A DNA stretch of 64,000 nt, from positions 33,762 through 97,761 of the forward strand of contig DGQM01000010.1 in the NCBI GenBank assembly GCA_002389765.1, written 5' to 3'. Position 1 is the first letter of the stretch. Every line of letters starts with the position of its first letter. Below the pieces are notes generated by a model. The model saw nothing but the letters and a program-made list of their open reading frames with translations, was not told where the DNA came from and did no database searches. This document shows positions 9,188-17,989 of the stretch, in pieces. Made by a program: the position numbers and the translations under genes. This DNA comes from Bacteroidetes bacterium UBA4414 (GTDB lineage Bacteria; Bacteroidota; Bacteroidia; Chitinophagales; Chitinophagaceae).

Positions 9188-11581
9188 ATGCAAAAATCAC
9201 TCGCTGTAGTTATTGTGCTCTTGCTTGTCGTGTCGACAAAAATCTCAGCACAACAAATTCTGCTGAATGGTACGGTAAATGATGCACAAGGTAAGCCCGT
9301 TGCTACAGCTACCGTGTCGTTGCTCAATGCAGACTCTACATGGGTACAATCAGAACTGGCAGATGATAATGGTGCGTTTGAAATGAAGGTGGCAAAAACT
9401 GGTAAATACGTAGTAGCAGTAAATGCTGCAGGCTTTGCAAAGCTGATGCAACAGATAGAGGTAAAAGAAAAGAACGAAGCACTAAACTTGCAAATGACAG
9501 CCAATACCACATTGCAGGATGTAGTAGTAAGCAGCAAAGCACCACGGATAGAAAAAGGGCTTGGTAAAACAACGGTAAATCTTGATCAGGTAAATACACT
9601 CGGCAATTCTGCGTGGGATCTACTCCGCAAATCTCCCGGTGTAAATGCAAGCAATGGCAACATAACACTGCAAGGGGTAGGTGTTACGGTGCTGATAGAT
9701 GATAAGCAAACCTACCTGACAGGTAAAGACCTGGAAGACTACCTGAAAAGCCTGACAGGTGATAATGTAGCTGCGTTGGAGCTGATAACACAACCATCCA
9801 GCAAGTACGATGCAGAAGGTACAGGTGGCATCATTAATATCAAAACAAAGCGTATAAAAAAGAAAGGGCTCAATGGTAATGTGGCATTGGAAGCAGGGCA
9901 GGGTGTTTATCCCAACACACACAACAGCGGCAACCTCACCTATAGAAATAATAAGTTGACATTGTATACCAACCTCGGGCAGATGGCTGCTACAGGTTTT
10001 CTGGATAGAAAGGACAATCGCAAAGCCAGCAATCCGCAAACAGGAGAGATTATCAGTAATACAGACCAGTCTATCTTTATGAAAGAGACCTTTGGCGATT
10101 ATAATGCACAGGTAGGTACAGACTATGCAGTCACAGAAAAGACAAGTGTTGGTGGTAGTGTAAAGGGTATTTATCACCCTAACATACAGCACGATGATGC
10201 AAAAGCAGTAGTGACAGATGCCACAGGAAATGTGATATACAACACAACTTCAAACGACCATACATTTGAGCGTAATCATTACCTGTGCAATGCCTACATA
10301 AAACACGAACCCGCAAAAGGACATAAGATAACAGCCGATGCAGATTATATCTACCGCGACCAGCGCGAGACACATAAGACCACAGGAAGAAATTATGATA
10401 CACAAGGATTGCCTGTAAATGGCAATCTCGATTTAGATAATCATTCACAATCTGTCATCAATGTAGTGACTGCAAAAGCAGATTATACAGGAGAGATGGG
10501 CAAAGGGTTTAGTACAGAGGCGGGTGTAAAATCGAGCTATGCAGTAGTGGATAACGGTGCATATTTTCAAACACTGAATAATGGTAATTGGATAAATGAT
10601 ACTACACGTACCAATCACTTCATTTATAAAGAGAATATCAATGCAGCCTATGTAAATGTTTCTAAAGCTTTTGGCGATAAATGGAATACACAAGCAGGTG
10701 TACGTGTAGAAAATATGAATAACGATGGCAAGGAGACACAGCAGGGAGGCGCGTTTCAGCGTAGCAATACTGCTGTATTCCCGACAGCATTTGTAAGCTA
10801 CAAGATAGATGATGACAACAGTGTAGAGGTAAGCTGTGGCAGGCGTATCAATCGTCCTGCATATACAATGATGACACCATTTATTACATACTTTTCCCAA
10901 TACTATTATCAAAAAGGTAATCCAGATTTGTCGCCTGCATACAGAAACTACTTGGAGTTGAATTACAATAACCGCAACGAATTGTTTGTATCGGCAGGTT
11001 TGCGAAAAGTAACAGGGTATATCACCCCGATACTGGGCTACGATGCCAATAACAAGGCTGTGTTTGCCACATGGGGCAACTATGCCGATGATTATGTACT
11101 ACATGGCTCTTGCAGTTACAATAAGCAATGCACTAAGTGGTTGCTGCTTACAACGTCCGGAGATGTGTATTATAATAAATTCCTCAGCTATCGCGGACAT
11201 ACATTGTTAGGTACATCCTTAGGTGCTTCAGGTTATTTGCAAGGCACATTCACTCTCAACAAAGGGTGGACAATAGATACAACCTTCTATGCAAGTACAG
11301 GCGACTTGCAGAACGTAATAGACCGCTACGGCCCAAGCTACTGGTTGGGCTTTAACGTGGCAAAGAAAGTAATGAAGGAAGCTGCAACAATCAGGTTATC
11401 TATAGAAGATCCGTTCCGTATGAATAAGCTTAGTACTACATCCAACTGGAATGGTATAGAAACGGCATCATCACTTCGGTTTGGTTCACAGTCGGTAGCG
11501 CTTGGCTTTAGTTACAATTTTGGTAAGAAGCTGGATGGCGCTCAGCACAGCAGTAAAGCAGAAGAGGCTGCCAGAATGTAA
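9188..11581 (+). CDS. Outer-membrane beta-barrel protein with carboxypeptidase-regulatory-like domain
   Basis: 797 residues. A signal peptide ends near 'STKISAQQ' (residue 21). It is followed by a carboxypeptidase-regulatory-like beta-sandwich ('GTVNDAQGKPVATATVSLLNAD', about 28-105). A plug-like segment follows ('LLRKSPGVNASNGNITLQG', 'QPSSKYDAEGTGGIINIKTK'), then a long barrel of alternating aromatic strands. This is the layout of the Bacteroidota outer-membrane beta-barrel family related to TonB-dependent receptors. No clear TonB box is seen. Substrate is unknown. It is a paralogue of the gene at 17990; the two share 'NHFIYKENINAAYVN'. Confidence 0.88.
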   Translation: MQKSLAVVIVLLLVVSTKISAQQILLNGTVNDAQGKPVATATVSLLNADSTWVQSELADDNGAFEMKVAKTGKYVVAVNAAGFAKLMQQIEVKEKNEALNLQMTANTTLQDVVVSSKAPRIEKGLGKTTVNLDQVNTLGNSAWDLLRKSPGVNASNGNITLQGVGVTVLIDDKQTYLTGKDLEDYLKSLTGDNVAALELITQPSSKYDAEGTGGIINIKTKRIKKKGLNGNVALEAGQGVYPNTHNSGNLTYRNNKLTLYTNLGQMAATGFLDRKDNRKASNPQTGEIISNTDQSIFMKETFGDYNAQVGTDYAVTEKTSVGGSVKGIYHPNIQHDDAKAVVTDATGNVIYNTTSNDHTFERNHYLCNAYIKHEPAKGHKITADADYIYRDQRETHKTTGRNYDTQGLPVNGNLDLDNHSQSVINVVTAKADYTGEMGKGFSTEAGVKSSYAVVDNGAYFQTLNNGNWINDTTRTNHFIYKENINAAYVNVSKAFGDKWNTQAGVRVENMNNDGKETQQGGAFQRSNTAVFPTAFVSYKIDDDNSVEVSCGRRINRPAYTMMTPFITYFSQYYYQKGNPDLSPAYRNYLELNYNNRNELFVSAGLRKVTGYITPILGYDANNKAVFATWGNYADDYVLHGSCSYNKQCTKWLLLTTSGDVYYNKFLSYRGHTLLGTSLGASGYLQGTFTLNKGWTIDTTFYASTGDLQNVIDRYGPSYWLGFNVAKKVMKEAATIRLSIEDPFRMNKLSTTSNWNGIETASSLRFGSQSVALGFSYNFGKKLDGAQHSSKAEEAARM

Positions 11582-11611
11582 TTTCGTACCTTCGGGACTC
11601 AATTCACGCTT

Positions 11612-12124
11612 TTGTCAAATACTGCATACGAAATAAATCTGCAAACCATTGCAGCAATAGCTTCTGAAAAAGAAGAAGAAAACGACCATTTCTTGCGCTC
11701 GCTTCGCCATCATGATGGTGCCGTACTCGATGAAATGTCGAACCGCGTTTTTCAGGACGTAAATGCAGCAGTAGATTGTACAGCTTGCGGTAATTGCTGC
11801 AAGACGCTTATCGTAAACATTACCCCGCCCGAAATTGAAAGGCTGGCGGTGTTTATGAATATGACGGAAGAAGCCCTGCGAGAAAAGTATATTGAAGAAA
11901 GCATGGCAGGCAATTGTTTTATCAACAGTGTTCCTTGTCATTTTCTATCCGGTACCAGTTGCAGCATCTATACAGAAAGGTTTACAGAGTGCCGCGATTT
12001 CCCGCACCTGCACAAGCCTGGGTTCAGAGAACGCTTTTTAGGCACATTATTACATTATCCAAGTTGTCCCATCATCTTCAATACGGTTGAGGTAATGAAA
12101 AGGGAACTAAAGTTTATAGAATAA
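11612..12124 (+). CDS. YkgJ-type cysteine-cluster protein
   Basis: 170 residues. The cluster 'CTACGNCCKTL' (C56, C59, C62, C63) and the later 'CHFLSGTSCSIYTERFTEC' are the hallmark of the YkgJ/CxxCxxCC family, thought to bind a metal or Fe-S cluster. The biochemical role is not established. The frame opens after a stop at 11579 and has no ATG until deep inside the protein, so the TTG at 11612 is the most likely start. A TACCTTCG element (11587-11594, one mismatch to TAnnTTTG) lies just upstream. Followed by a terminator. Confidence 0.82.
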   Translation: MSNTAYEINLQTIAAIASEKEEENDHFLRSLRHHDGAVLDEMSNRVFQDVNAAVDCTACGNCCKTLIVNITPPEIERLAVFMNMTEEALREKYIEESMAGNCFINSVPCHFLSGTSCSIYTERFTECRDFPHLHKPGFRERFLGTLLHYPSCPIIFNTVEVMKRELKFIE

Positions 12125-12125
12125 G

Positions 12126-12149
12126 AAAAGCAGCCGTTGGGCTGCTTTT
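12126..12149 (+). terminator. Rho-independent terminator after the YkgJ-type gene
   Basis: AAAAGCAGCC, loop GTTG, GGCTGCTTTT, then T and AT-rich sequence. Begins two bases after the stop codon. Confidence 0.88.
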
Positions 12150-12174
12150 TATGTAATGAGTAATTTAGTAAGGT

Positions 12175-12522
12175 TTATGCCATCCTCATGGCAGGGCCAC
12201 GATTGATGAAGTATTGTTTTTCGCCTTCTTGCAGTAGTACGCGTATGCTGCGCAGTCCGTTATCATCATAGTCAAGCAATGCCTGCAACGGCTCATCATC
12301 GCCGGGTTTGTAAATATATTCCAGCCCGTCTATCAGTACTGTTTTGTTGGTAATGATAATGCTGCCGTTTGTAGATTCGTGTACGACGTTTTCAGACCCG
12401 TCGCTCAGGAAGGTGAGCATCTGTGTACGGTCGTACGCATAGGTCTTGCCGCCACGGCTCAACATCCTGTAAAGGATAATTGAAAGAACACCCGCAATGA
12501 CTAATAATATAGCGCGTAGCAT
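12175..12522 (-). CDS. Small membrane-anchored protein of unknown function
   Basis: 115 residues. The N-terminus 'MLRAILLVIAGVLSIILYRML' is a single hydrophobic anchor, followed by a soluble part with beta-type alternation ('NGSIIITNKTVLIDGLEYIYKP') and no known motif. It could sit in the inner membrane facing the cytoplasm. It stands alone: the YkgJ gene converges on it, and a 198-base gap separates it from the permease. That gap (12523-12720) shows no gene, repeat or convincing promoter. I do not recognise the family. Confidence 0.65.
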   Translation of the reverse strand: MLRAILLVIAGVLSIILYRMLSRGGKTYAYDRTQMLTFLSDGSENVVHESTNGSIIITNKTVLIDGLEYIYKPGDDEPLQALLDYDDNGLRSIRVLLQEGEKQYFINRGPAMRMA

Positions 12523-12720
12523 CAGCAGTTACTAATTGAGTTCTAATATAGTAATCTTAGTTTGAAAAAAACTAATAATCTATACACATGTTGATAACTA
12601 ATGGGATATAAACTATTGGCACCCGAAGAACATCCTCTACATGTTTCCTGCCATATACCCCCATAGCCCTGTATGCAAAGTAAAGACATAATCGGGTTTT
12701 TATGAAGAATTTTCTGCTTT

Positions 12721-14085
12721 TTAATCTTGCAGTGCCTCCTGCTTACGGGTATATTTTTCTTTCAGGTAGTAGAGAGCGATGCCCGTAATGATGATGATAA
12801 ATGCAAACAGTTTGTATTTATTCTCGCCCATCAGGAAGATGAATAGCCAGATGATGATAGATATTATGGCAGGTATCGGGAATAGTGGCATCCTGTAGGG
12901 CATATTGCCCCATTTCTTTTTGTAGTGCCAAAGCAGTAGCCCCACCGCTTGCGATACAAACTGTATCAGTATGCGCATGGTGATGATGGCTGTTATGACA
13001 TCTGCCAGTTTAAAGAGCAAGCTGAAAATAAAAGCCATGCCACATAGTGCCAGTAGTGATATGTGTGGGAAATGATGCTTAGGATGCAACTTGCCAAATA
13101 CCGGGAAGAAATCGCCATTCAGCGCCGCAGAATATGGTACTCGGGAATAGCCGAGTATCACCGAAAAGAGCGAAGCCAGCGCAATACACAATATCAGCAC
13201 CGTTGCTATCTGCGCTACCTGATGGTTGTAGATGTGCTCAAAGTAAATGCTTACCATGTATTTGGATGCTGCCAGTTCCTGCCAGGGCAATACACCAAGC
13301 ACTACCGTTTGCATACACAGGTACAATATGGCAATGCCAGTAATGGAAATGAAAATAGCACGAGGTATATTCTTCGATGGGTTCTTAATTTCCCCACCCA
13401 AGTGGCAAACATTATAATAACCGAGGTAAGAATAAACAGCTTTTTGCGATGCCTGCCCGAATGCAGCAAAGAATGCTACCATCGTCATATTGGGCATCTT
13501 CCAGTCGAAAGCCTGTGCAGCGTTGAAATGGCCTAAGCCCGATATGATGAGCCAAAGCATAGTGCCACCTGTTATCACCCAAAGGAAGACAGATATTTTG
13601 CCAATGCCTTTAATGCCTCTGTACAGCAAGATGGTAATCAGTATTACCAACCCACCGCTGATGGCTTTCTTCAACAATACCTCGCTTTCTGCGGGCAGTG
13701 GCACCAAGAAGGTGAAATAATCTGCAAAACCAATAGCTCCGCTGGCCACTACCAATGGTGCCTGTATGGTTGTCTGCCACACAAAGAGAAAAGCCATAAG
13801 CTTGCCCCATTTGCTGCCAAACAGCTTTTGCAGAAACACATAACTGCCACCTGCCGCCGGCCATTTAGCGCCCATCTCTGCCCACACCATACCATCCATG
13901 TACGATAGCAATGCGCCTAGTATCCATGCCAGCAGGCATATAGGTCCTTGCATCATACCTACTATCAGGGGTATGGTTACAAACGGTCCTATTCCCACCA
14001 TATCAATCATATTGATGGCAGTAGCTTGCAATAGGGATAGCTCCCTTTCCAGTTTTGGTTCGGCTTGTTGTGCGTTGGTTTGCAA
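12721..14085 (-). CDS. APC-family amino-acid permease
   Basis: 454 residues with about twelve hydrophobic segments. The first membrane helix, 'ATAINMIDMVGIGPFVTIPLIVG', is the substrate-binding region of amino acid-polyamine-organocation transporters. 'ALLSYMDGMVWAEMG' and 'GGSYVFLQKLFG' follow as in this family. The substrate cannot be predicted. No ATG opens the frame; TTG at 14085 is the best start, with ATT codons as weaker options. The response regulator gene ends 65 bases upstream on the same strand, so the permease could share its transcript. Confidence 0.85.
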   Translation of the reverse strand: MQTNAQQAEPKLERELSLLQATAINMIDMVGIGPFVTIPLIVGMMQGPICLLAWILGALLSYMDGMVWAEMGAKWPAAGGSYVFLQKLFGSKWGKLMAFLFVWQTTIQAPLVVASGAIGFADYFTFLVPLPAESEVLLKKAISGGLVILITILLYRGIKGIGKISVFLWVITGGTMLWLIISGLGHFNAAQAFDWKMPNMTMVAFFAAFGQASQKAVYSYLGYYNVCHLGGEIKNPSKNIPRAIFISITGIAILYLCMQTVVLGVLPWQELAASKYMVSIYFEHIYNHQVAQIATVLILCIALASLFSVILGYSRVPYSAALNGDFFPVFGKLHPKHHFPHISLLALCGMAFIFSLLFKLADVITAIITMRILIQFVSQAVGLLLWHYKKKWGNMPYRMPLFPIPAIISIIIWLFIFLMGENKYKLFAFIIIITGIALYYLKEKYTRKQEALQD

Positions 14086-14150
14086 TTGGCAGAAATTACC
14101 TGCAAAACTAATCAGGCATTTCAGCTTTTATATGATTATAAACTATAAGC

Positions 14151-14783
14151 CTATATAAACTTATTGTCTTTGGCAGTCTTGATGGCATCTGCCTTGCTGT
14201 GCACGTTCAGTTTGTGATATATGTTTTTGATGTGCGATTTCACTGTTTCCAAATCAATAAACAGCTCCTGCGCTATACGCTTGCGGCTTTTGCCGGTAGC
14301 AATCTGCTCCAGTATTTCTGTTTCTCTGCGGGTAAGGGGAGATGCCTCATTGCGCTGAAAAGAACTGATGACCATACGCGCTATATGCGCACTCATTGGC
14401 CCGCCGCCTTCCATTACTTCCTGTATGGCACTGATGATTTTTTCCGGTGGGGTGTTCTTTGTCAGGTAGCCCGATGCACCGTTGCCAAGTGCGCGGAAGA
14501 TGAGTATGTCCTGTTCATATACAGTGAGTATCAGTATATACGCTTCAGGTATCAGCTTCTTTATTTTAGGCAGTGCATCTATGCCCGATATGCCCGGCAG
14601 TTCAACATCAAGCAGCAATACATCAGGGTCGTCTGAGGCTATCTTTTTGGCAGCATCTTCAAAAGACGGATAGCTGCCTACCACTTTGTAGCCGGGGGTA
14701 TTACCTATCAGGTATACATAACCCTCGCGGATGGTTTCGTCATCTTCAATTATGCAAACACGTATATCAAGGTCTCGGCTCAT
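14151..14783 (-). CDS. Two-component response regulator, NarL/LuxR type
   Basis: 210 residues from the Met of 'MSRDLDIRVCIIEDDE'. The receiver domain has the acidic pair E13-D15, the phospho-acceptor D59 in 'VLLLDVELPG', and 'ILTVYE'. The output domain is a LuxR-type helix-turn-helix ('LTRRETEILEQIATGKSRK', 'FIDLETVKSHIKNIYHKL'). It is therefore a DNA-binding transcription factor switched by phosphorylation. The upstream neighbour on the same strand is a HisKA_3-type kinase, the normal partner class for NarL regulators, so they form a pair. An in-frame Met nine residues earlier is possible. Confidence 0.92.
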   Translation of the reverse strand: MSRDLDIRVCIIEDDETIREGYVYLIGNTPGYKVVGSYPSFEDAAKKIASDDPDVLLLDVELPGISGIDALPKIKKLIPEAYILILTVYEQDILIFRALGNGASGYLTKNTPPEKIISAIQEVMEGGGPMSAHIARMVISSFQRNEASPLTRRETEILEQIATGKSRKRIAQELFIDLETVKSHIKNIYHKLNVHSKADAIKTAKDNKFI

Positions 14784-14865
14784 GTGGCTGATGTTTGTAT
14801 AAAATTGCAAAGTTTGCGGGTGATACTACTCCCCCAAATCAGGTTATTTTTAAATATTAACAAGT

Positions 14866-17814
14866 CTATGACATTTGCTTGGGTAGCCTGAAGCTGAGGC
14901 TGATGACGGTGCCCCTACCTTCGTGTGCATCAATATACAGCCTGCCATCCATGCGTTTGGTACGTGTGTTCATATTGTCAATGCCATGCCCGCGCTTAAC
15001 GGTTTCTATATCAAAGCCCTTGCCATTGTCTCTTAGTTCCAGATGCAGGATGTCTTTGTCTTTCAGTTCAGCGGTCAATACTACTTTGGTCGCATTGGCA
15101 TATTTCAGGCAATTGTTCAGTGCTTCTTTAAAAATCATTATCAGATTGCGCCCCGTATCAAGTGGCAGCCTGTAGTCTTTCCACTTTTCGTCTGTCCCAA
15201 TGAATTCAAAATCTATCTCCGTATCCTGATACAGCTCCCCGCCAAAATCGCGGATGCGGTGCAGTATTTCATACAGGCTATCGTTGGTTGGTTTCAGTGA
15301 CCAGAGGATGTCGCGAGTACCGCTGTATAGTTGCCCTGTATTATCCTGTATCTGGTCTATGATGCGTTGCGTGTCCGTTGTCAATGGTCCAATCTTGTTC
15401 TTCAATACATTGGTCAGCACATTGATGCGTGTCAGTTTATTGCCCACTTCATCATGAAAATCTTCTGCGGTACGTTGGCGCACTTTGTTCTGCTCTTCGC
15501 GGCGAAGACGTTCCAGTAGTGCCTGCCTGTTTTGCTTACGTTTGTTGACGATGTACTGTATTGTTACACCAAGCAGTATACAGCCCGCTAGTATCACCAA
15601 ACGGAACCAACTTGTTTTATGAAATGGTGTAATGATTTCGAAAGGATAGTTCAGCTTTTTAATGGCACTGCTATCGCCTGTAGCACATTCTACCTGTAGC
15701 GTGTATTTGCCCGGTGGTACTGCAGAATAGGTAACCGTATTCACGGCAGACCAGTCGCTCCAGTGCGCTTCCAGCCCCGCTATGCGGTAGCGATATTTCA
15801 ATTGCTCGGTACCGCTGAGCGTCAGTGCCTGAAAGGTGAATGTGATATTGTTTTTGCGGTATGGCAGGTGCAAGCCTACCGGTACTTTGTACCATACATC
15901 GGTACTGTCATAGTAGCTGCTGTCGCTTATGTTTTCGCCAAATACTTTTACAGATTGCAATACAATACTCGTCGCTTCGGGCGTTACTATTTTCGATTTT
16001 GGATTGTAGCGCACAGCACCGTTGGTAGTACCAAACCATATACTGCCGTCTGCTGCTTTGAATACAGCATTGTGGTTGCTTTCCATACCCGTAATGCCCT
16101 GCTCCTTGCCGTAGAACTGTACATTACGCTTGCCATTCACCATGCTTATTTTATGAATACCGAAACCGGTACCTAACCACACATTGCCTGCATCGTCTGT
16201 AGTGATGTTGTAAATGAAGTCTGACTTTAGCCCGTTGTTTTTATTGATGACTTCTGTTTTGCCTGTTTGCAGATTGTAGCATATAACACCATTATCGCTG
16301 CTGCCTATCCACAGTTCTCTGCCACGTACTGTAACGCACTGCGGGGTAGAACTATCCGCAGCACCGCCTGTTTTCATTTTTACAGGTTCTTCATTGTGGT
16401 ATAGTTGCAGCCCGTCTGTTGTAGCAAGTATAATGCTGTCGCTACCTGCACCTGTTATATTTTGCACGACAGTGTTCAGTATCACTTTATGAAAAGTATC
16501 GTCTTTGTAATAAGTAGCTCCGTTACCTGTGCCTATCCACATGCGTTCTTCTGCATCTTTGTAAATGCATGTTATCAGGTTCGATGATATAGTAGGCGTT
16601 GTGTATTGTCTAAAGCTGCTGCCATTGTATTTCCACAAACCACGGTTGCGTGTGCCCAACCATATTTCATTTGCATGGTTGATGTATATAGCAGTGATGG
16701 CTGTCATAGGTTGTAGTGGTATAGGTATTCGGTTTACAACACCGTTCTCATACACAAACAGCCCTGCATCAAAAGTGCCTATGTATACTTTAGTGCCCAG
16801 AGATGCTACACTCATTACCTGCGCACTCGGCAAGCCTGATGTTTCATCGAGCACAGAAAACTGCGCGCCCGAGAAGCGGTACACACCACGCCCGTCTGAT
16901 GCCATCCATACGTTGCCTTCTTTATCAGTAAGCAGTTTGTTGATGGTATTGTCTGTAAGGCCGTTTTTTTTGTTGCAATACACAAGGCTGCTGTCGCTCA
17001 GCCTGAATGTACCGCTCGATGTGCCGAGCCATATATTCTTTGCCTTGTCTTCTGTAATGCTGAATATTGCAGGCAGCGAATACAAAGACATGTTGTTTAG
17101 CTTGGCTACTGCTATTTTGCCATTTGCAATATTGTACAGCCCTCCGTTTGTTGCAGCCCACAATCTGTTGCGGCTGTCTTTGTACATAGAGAATACTTGT
17201 GGTATGCCGTTTAGTTGTGGTTCATTAAAACGCAGGCTATCCCAACGCCCATCATGATAATTGTATATAGTGCCGTTTGATGCAGCTACCCAAAGGTTCT
17301 TTCCATCGGGTAGGGTAGCTGTTACTAGCGCATCTTTGTTTGGTAATGCAAGGCTTTTGCTTTTGCCGTCTTTTATTTCGTATAGCTTATTGCCTGCTAT
17401 GCACCATGCAGTGCCGTCATTGGCCAGTTCAATATTTGATACTGCATTCGCATTCGGGTTTTCGGGCGATTGAAAAACAAAATGCCTGAATGTTTTGCCA
17501 TCGTATTTAGATACGCCCTTGCGTGTGCCTATCCATATATTGCCTTGCTTGTCTGTTGCCAATGCGTTTACGGTATTGTCCGTCATGCCGTCGCGCACCG
17601 TATAGTTTACAAAGCTGCTGCCATCGTAGCGCGACAAACCGCCAAGTGTGCCTATCCACAAATGGCCATACTTATCCTGCGCCATAGATGTAGCCTGCGA
17701 TTGTATCAGCCCGTTTTCTACATTCAGGTTGTAGAAGGGGTAGCGTTGTGCAAATGCATGGCTGCATACACAGAACACAGATAATACAATAGCAATTTTC
17801 AAGAGTCGATTCAC
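14866..17814 (-). CDS. Sensor histidine kinase with two-component propeller repeats
   Basis: 982 residues. A signal peptide (to 'SHAFAQ', residue 22) is followed by about 600 residues of propeller repeats of the 'GNIWIGTRKGVSKYDG' kind. Then comes a Y_Y_Y-type beta-sandwich ('YRYRIAGLEAHWSDW', near 690), one membrane helix ('LVILAGCILLGVTIQYIV', near 745), a HisKA_3 dimerisation helix with phospho-acceptor H787 in 'AEDFHDEVGNKL', and a HATPase domain ('FKEALNNCLKYA', 'RDNGKGFD', 'GHGIDNM'). The periplasmic propeller senses an unknown ligand. The start codon is GTG. It differs from hybrid SusR-type sensors in lacking a fused receiver and AraC domain; the regulator is the separate gene at 14151. 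Confidence 0.93.
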   Translation of the reverse strand: MNRLLKIAIVLSVFCVCSHAFAQRYPFYNLNVENGLIQSQATSMAQDKYGHLWIGTLGGLSRYDGSSFVNYTVRDGMTDNTVNALATDKQGNIWIGTRKGVSKYDGKTFRHFVFQSPENPNANAVSNIELANDGTAWCIAGNKLYEIKDGKSKSLALPNKDALVTATLPDGKNLWVAASNGTIYNYHDGRWDSLRFNEPQLNGIPQVFSMYKDSRNRLWAATNGGLYNIANGKIAVAKLNNMSLYSLPAIFSITEDKAKNIWLGTSSGTFRLSDSSLVYCNKKNGLTDNTINKLLTDKEGNVWMASDGRGVYRFSGAQFSVLDETSGLPSAQVMSVASLGTKVYIGTFDAGLFVYENGVVNRIPIPLQPMTAITAIYINHANEIWLGTRNRGLWKYNGSSFRQYTTPTISSNLITCIYKDAEERMWIGTGNGATYYKDDTFHKVILNTVVQNITGAGSDSIILATTDGLQLYHNEEPVKMKTGGAADSSTPQCVTVRGRELWIGSSDNGVICYNLQTGKTEVINKNNGLKSDFIYNITTDDAGNVWLGTGFGIHKISMVNGKRNVQFYGKEQGITGMESNHNAVFKAADGSIWFGTTNGAVRYNPKSKIVTPEATSIVLQSVKVFGENISDSSYYDSTDVWYKVPVGLHLPYRKNNITFTFQALTLSGTEQLKYRYRIAGLEAHWSDWSAVNTVTYSAVPPGKYTLQVECATGDSSAIKKLNYPFEIITPFHKTSWFRLVILAGCILLGVTIQYIVNKRKQNRQALLERLRREEQNKVRQRTAEDFHDEVGNKLTRINVLTNVLKNKIGPLTTDTQRIIDQIQDNTGQLYSGTRDILWSLKPTNDSLYEILHRIRDFGGELYQDTEIDFEFIGTDEKWKDYRLPLDTGRNLIMIFKEALNNCLKYANATKVVLTAELKDKDILHLELRDNGKGFDIETVKRGHGIDNMNTRTKRMDGRLYIDAHEGRGTVISLSFRLPKQMS

Positions 17815-17989
17815 GATAGTGAAGTTACATTATTGCCTGCATTTGCTGTGTCGAAAAGCCGATTAGGCTTGTTTTTCAAATAAATCCCCCATATAGGGTG
17901 GTGGGGTAAAATGCCATTTCCCCCGCATTGGGTGAAGGTGCAGAAAAACGATACAGATACTTTTGAAATCGAAATACACACCCACGATT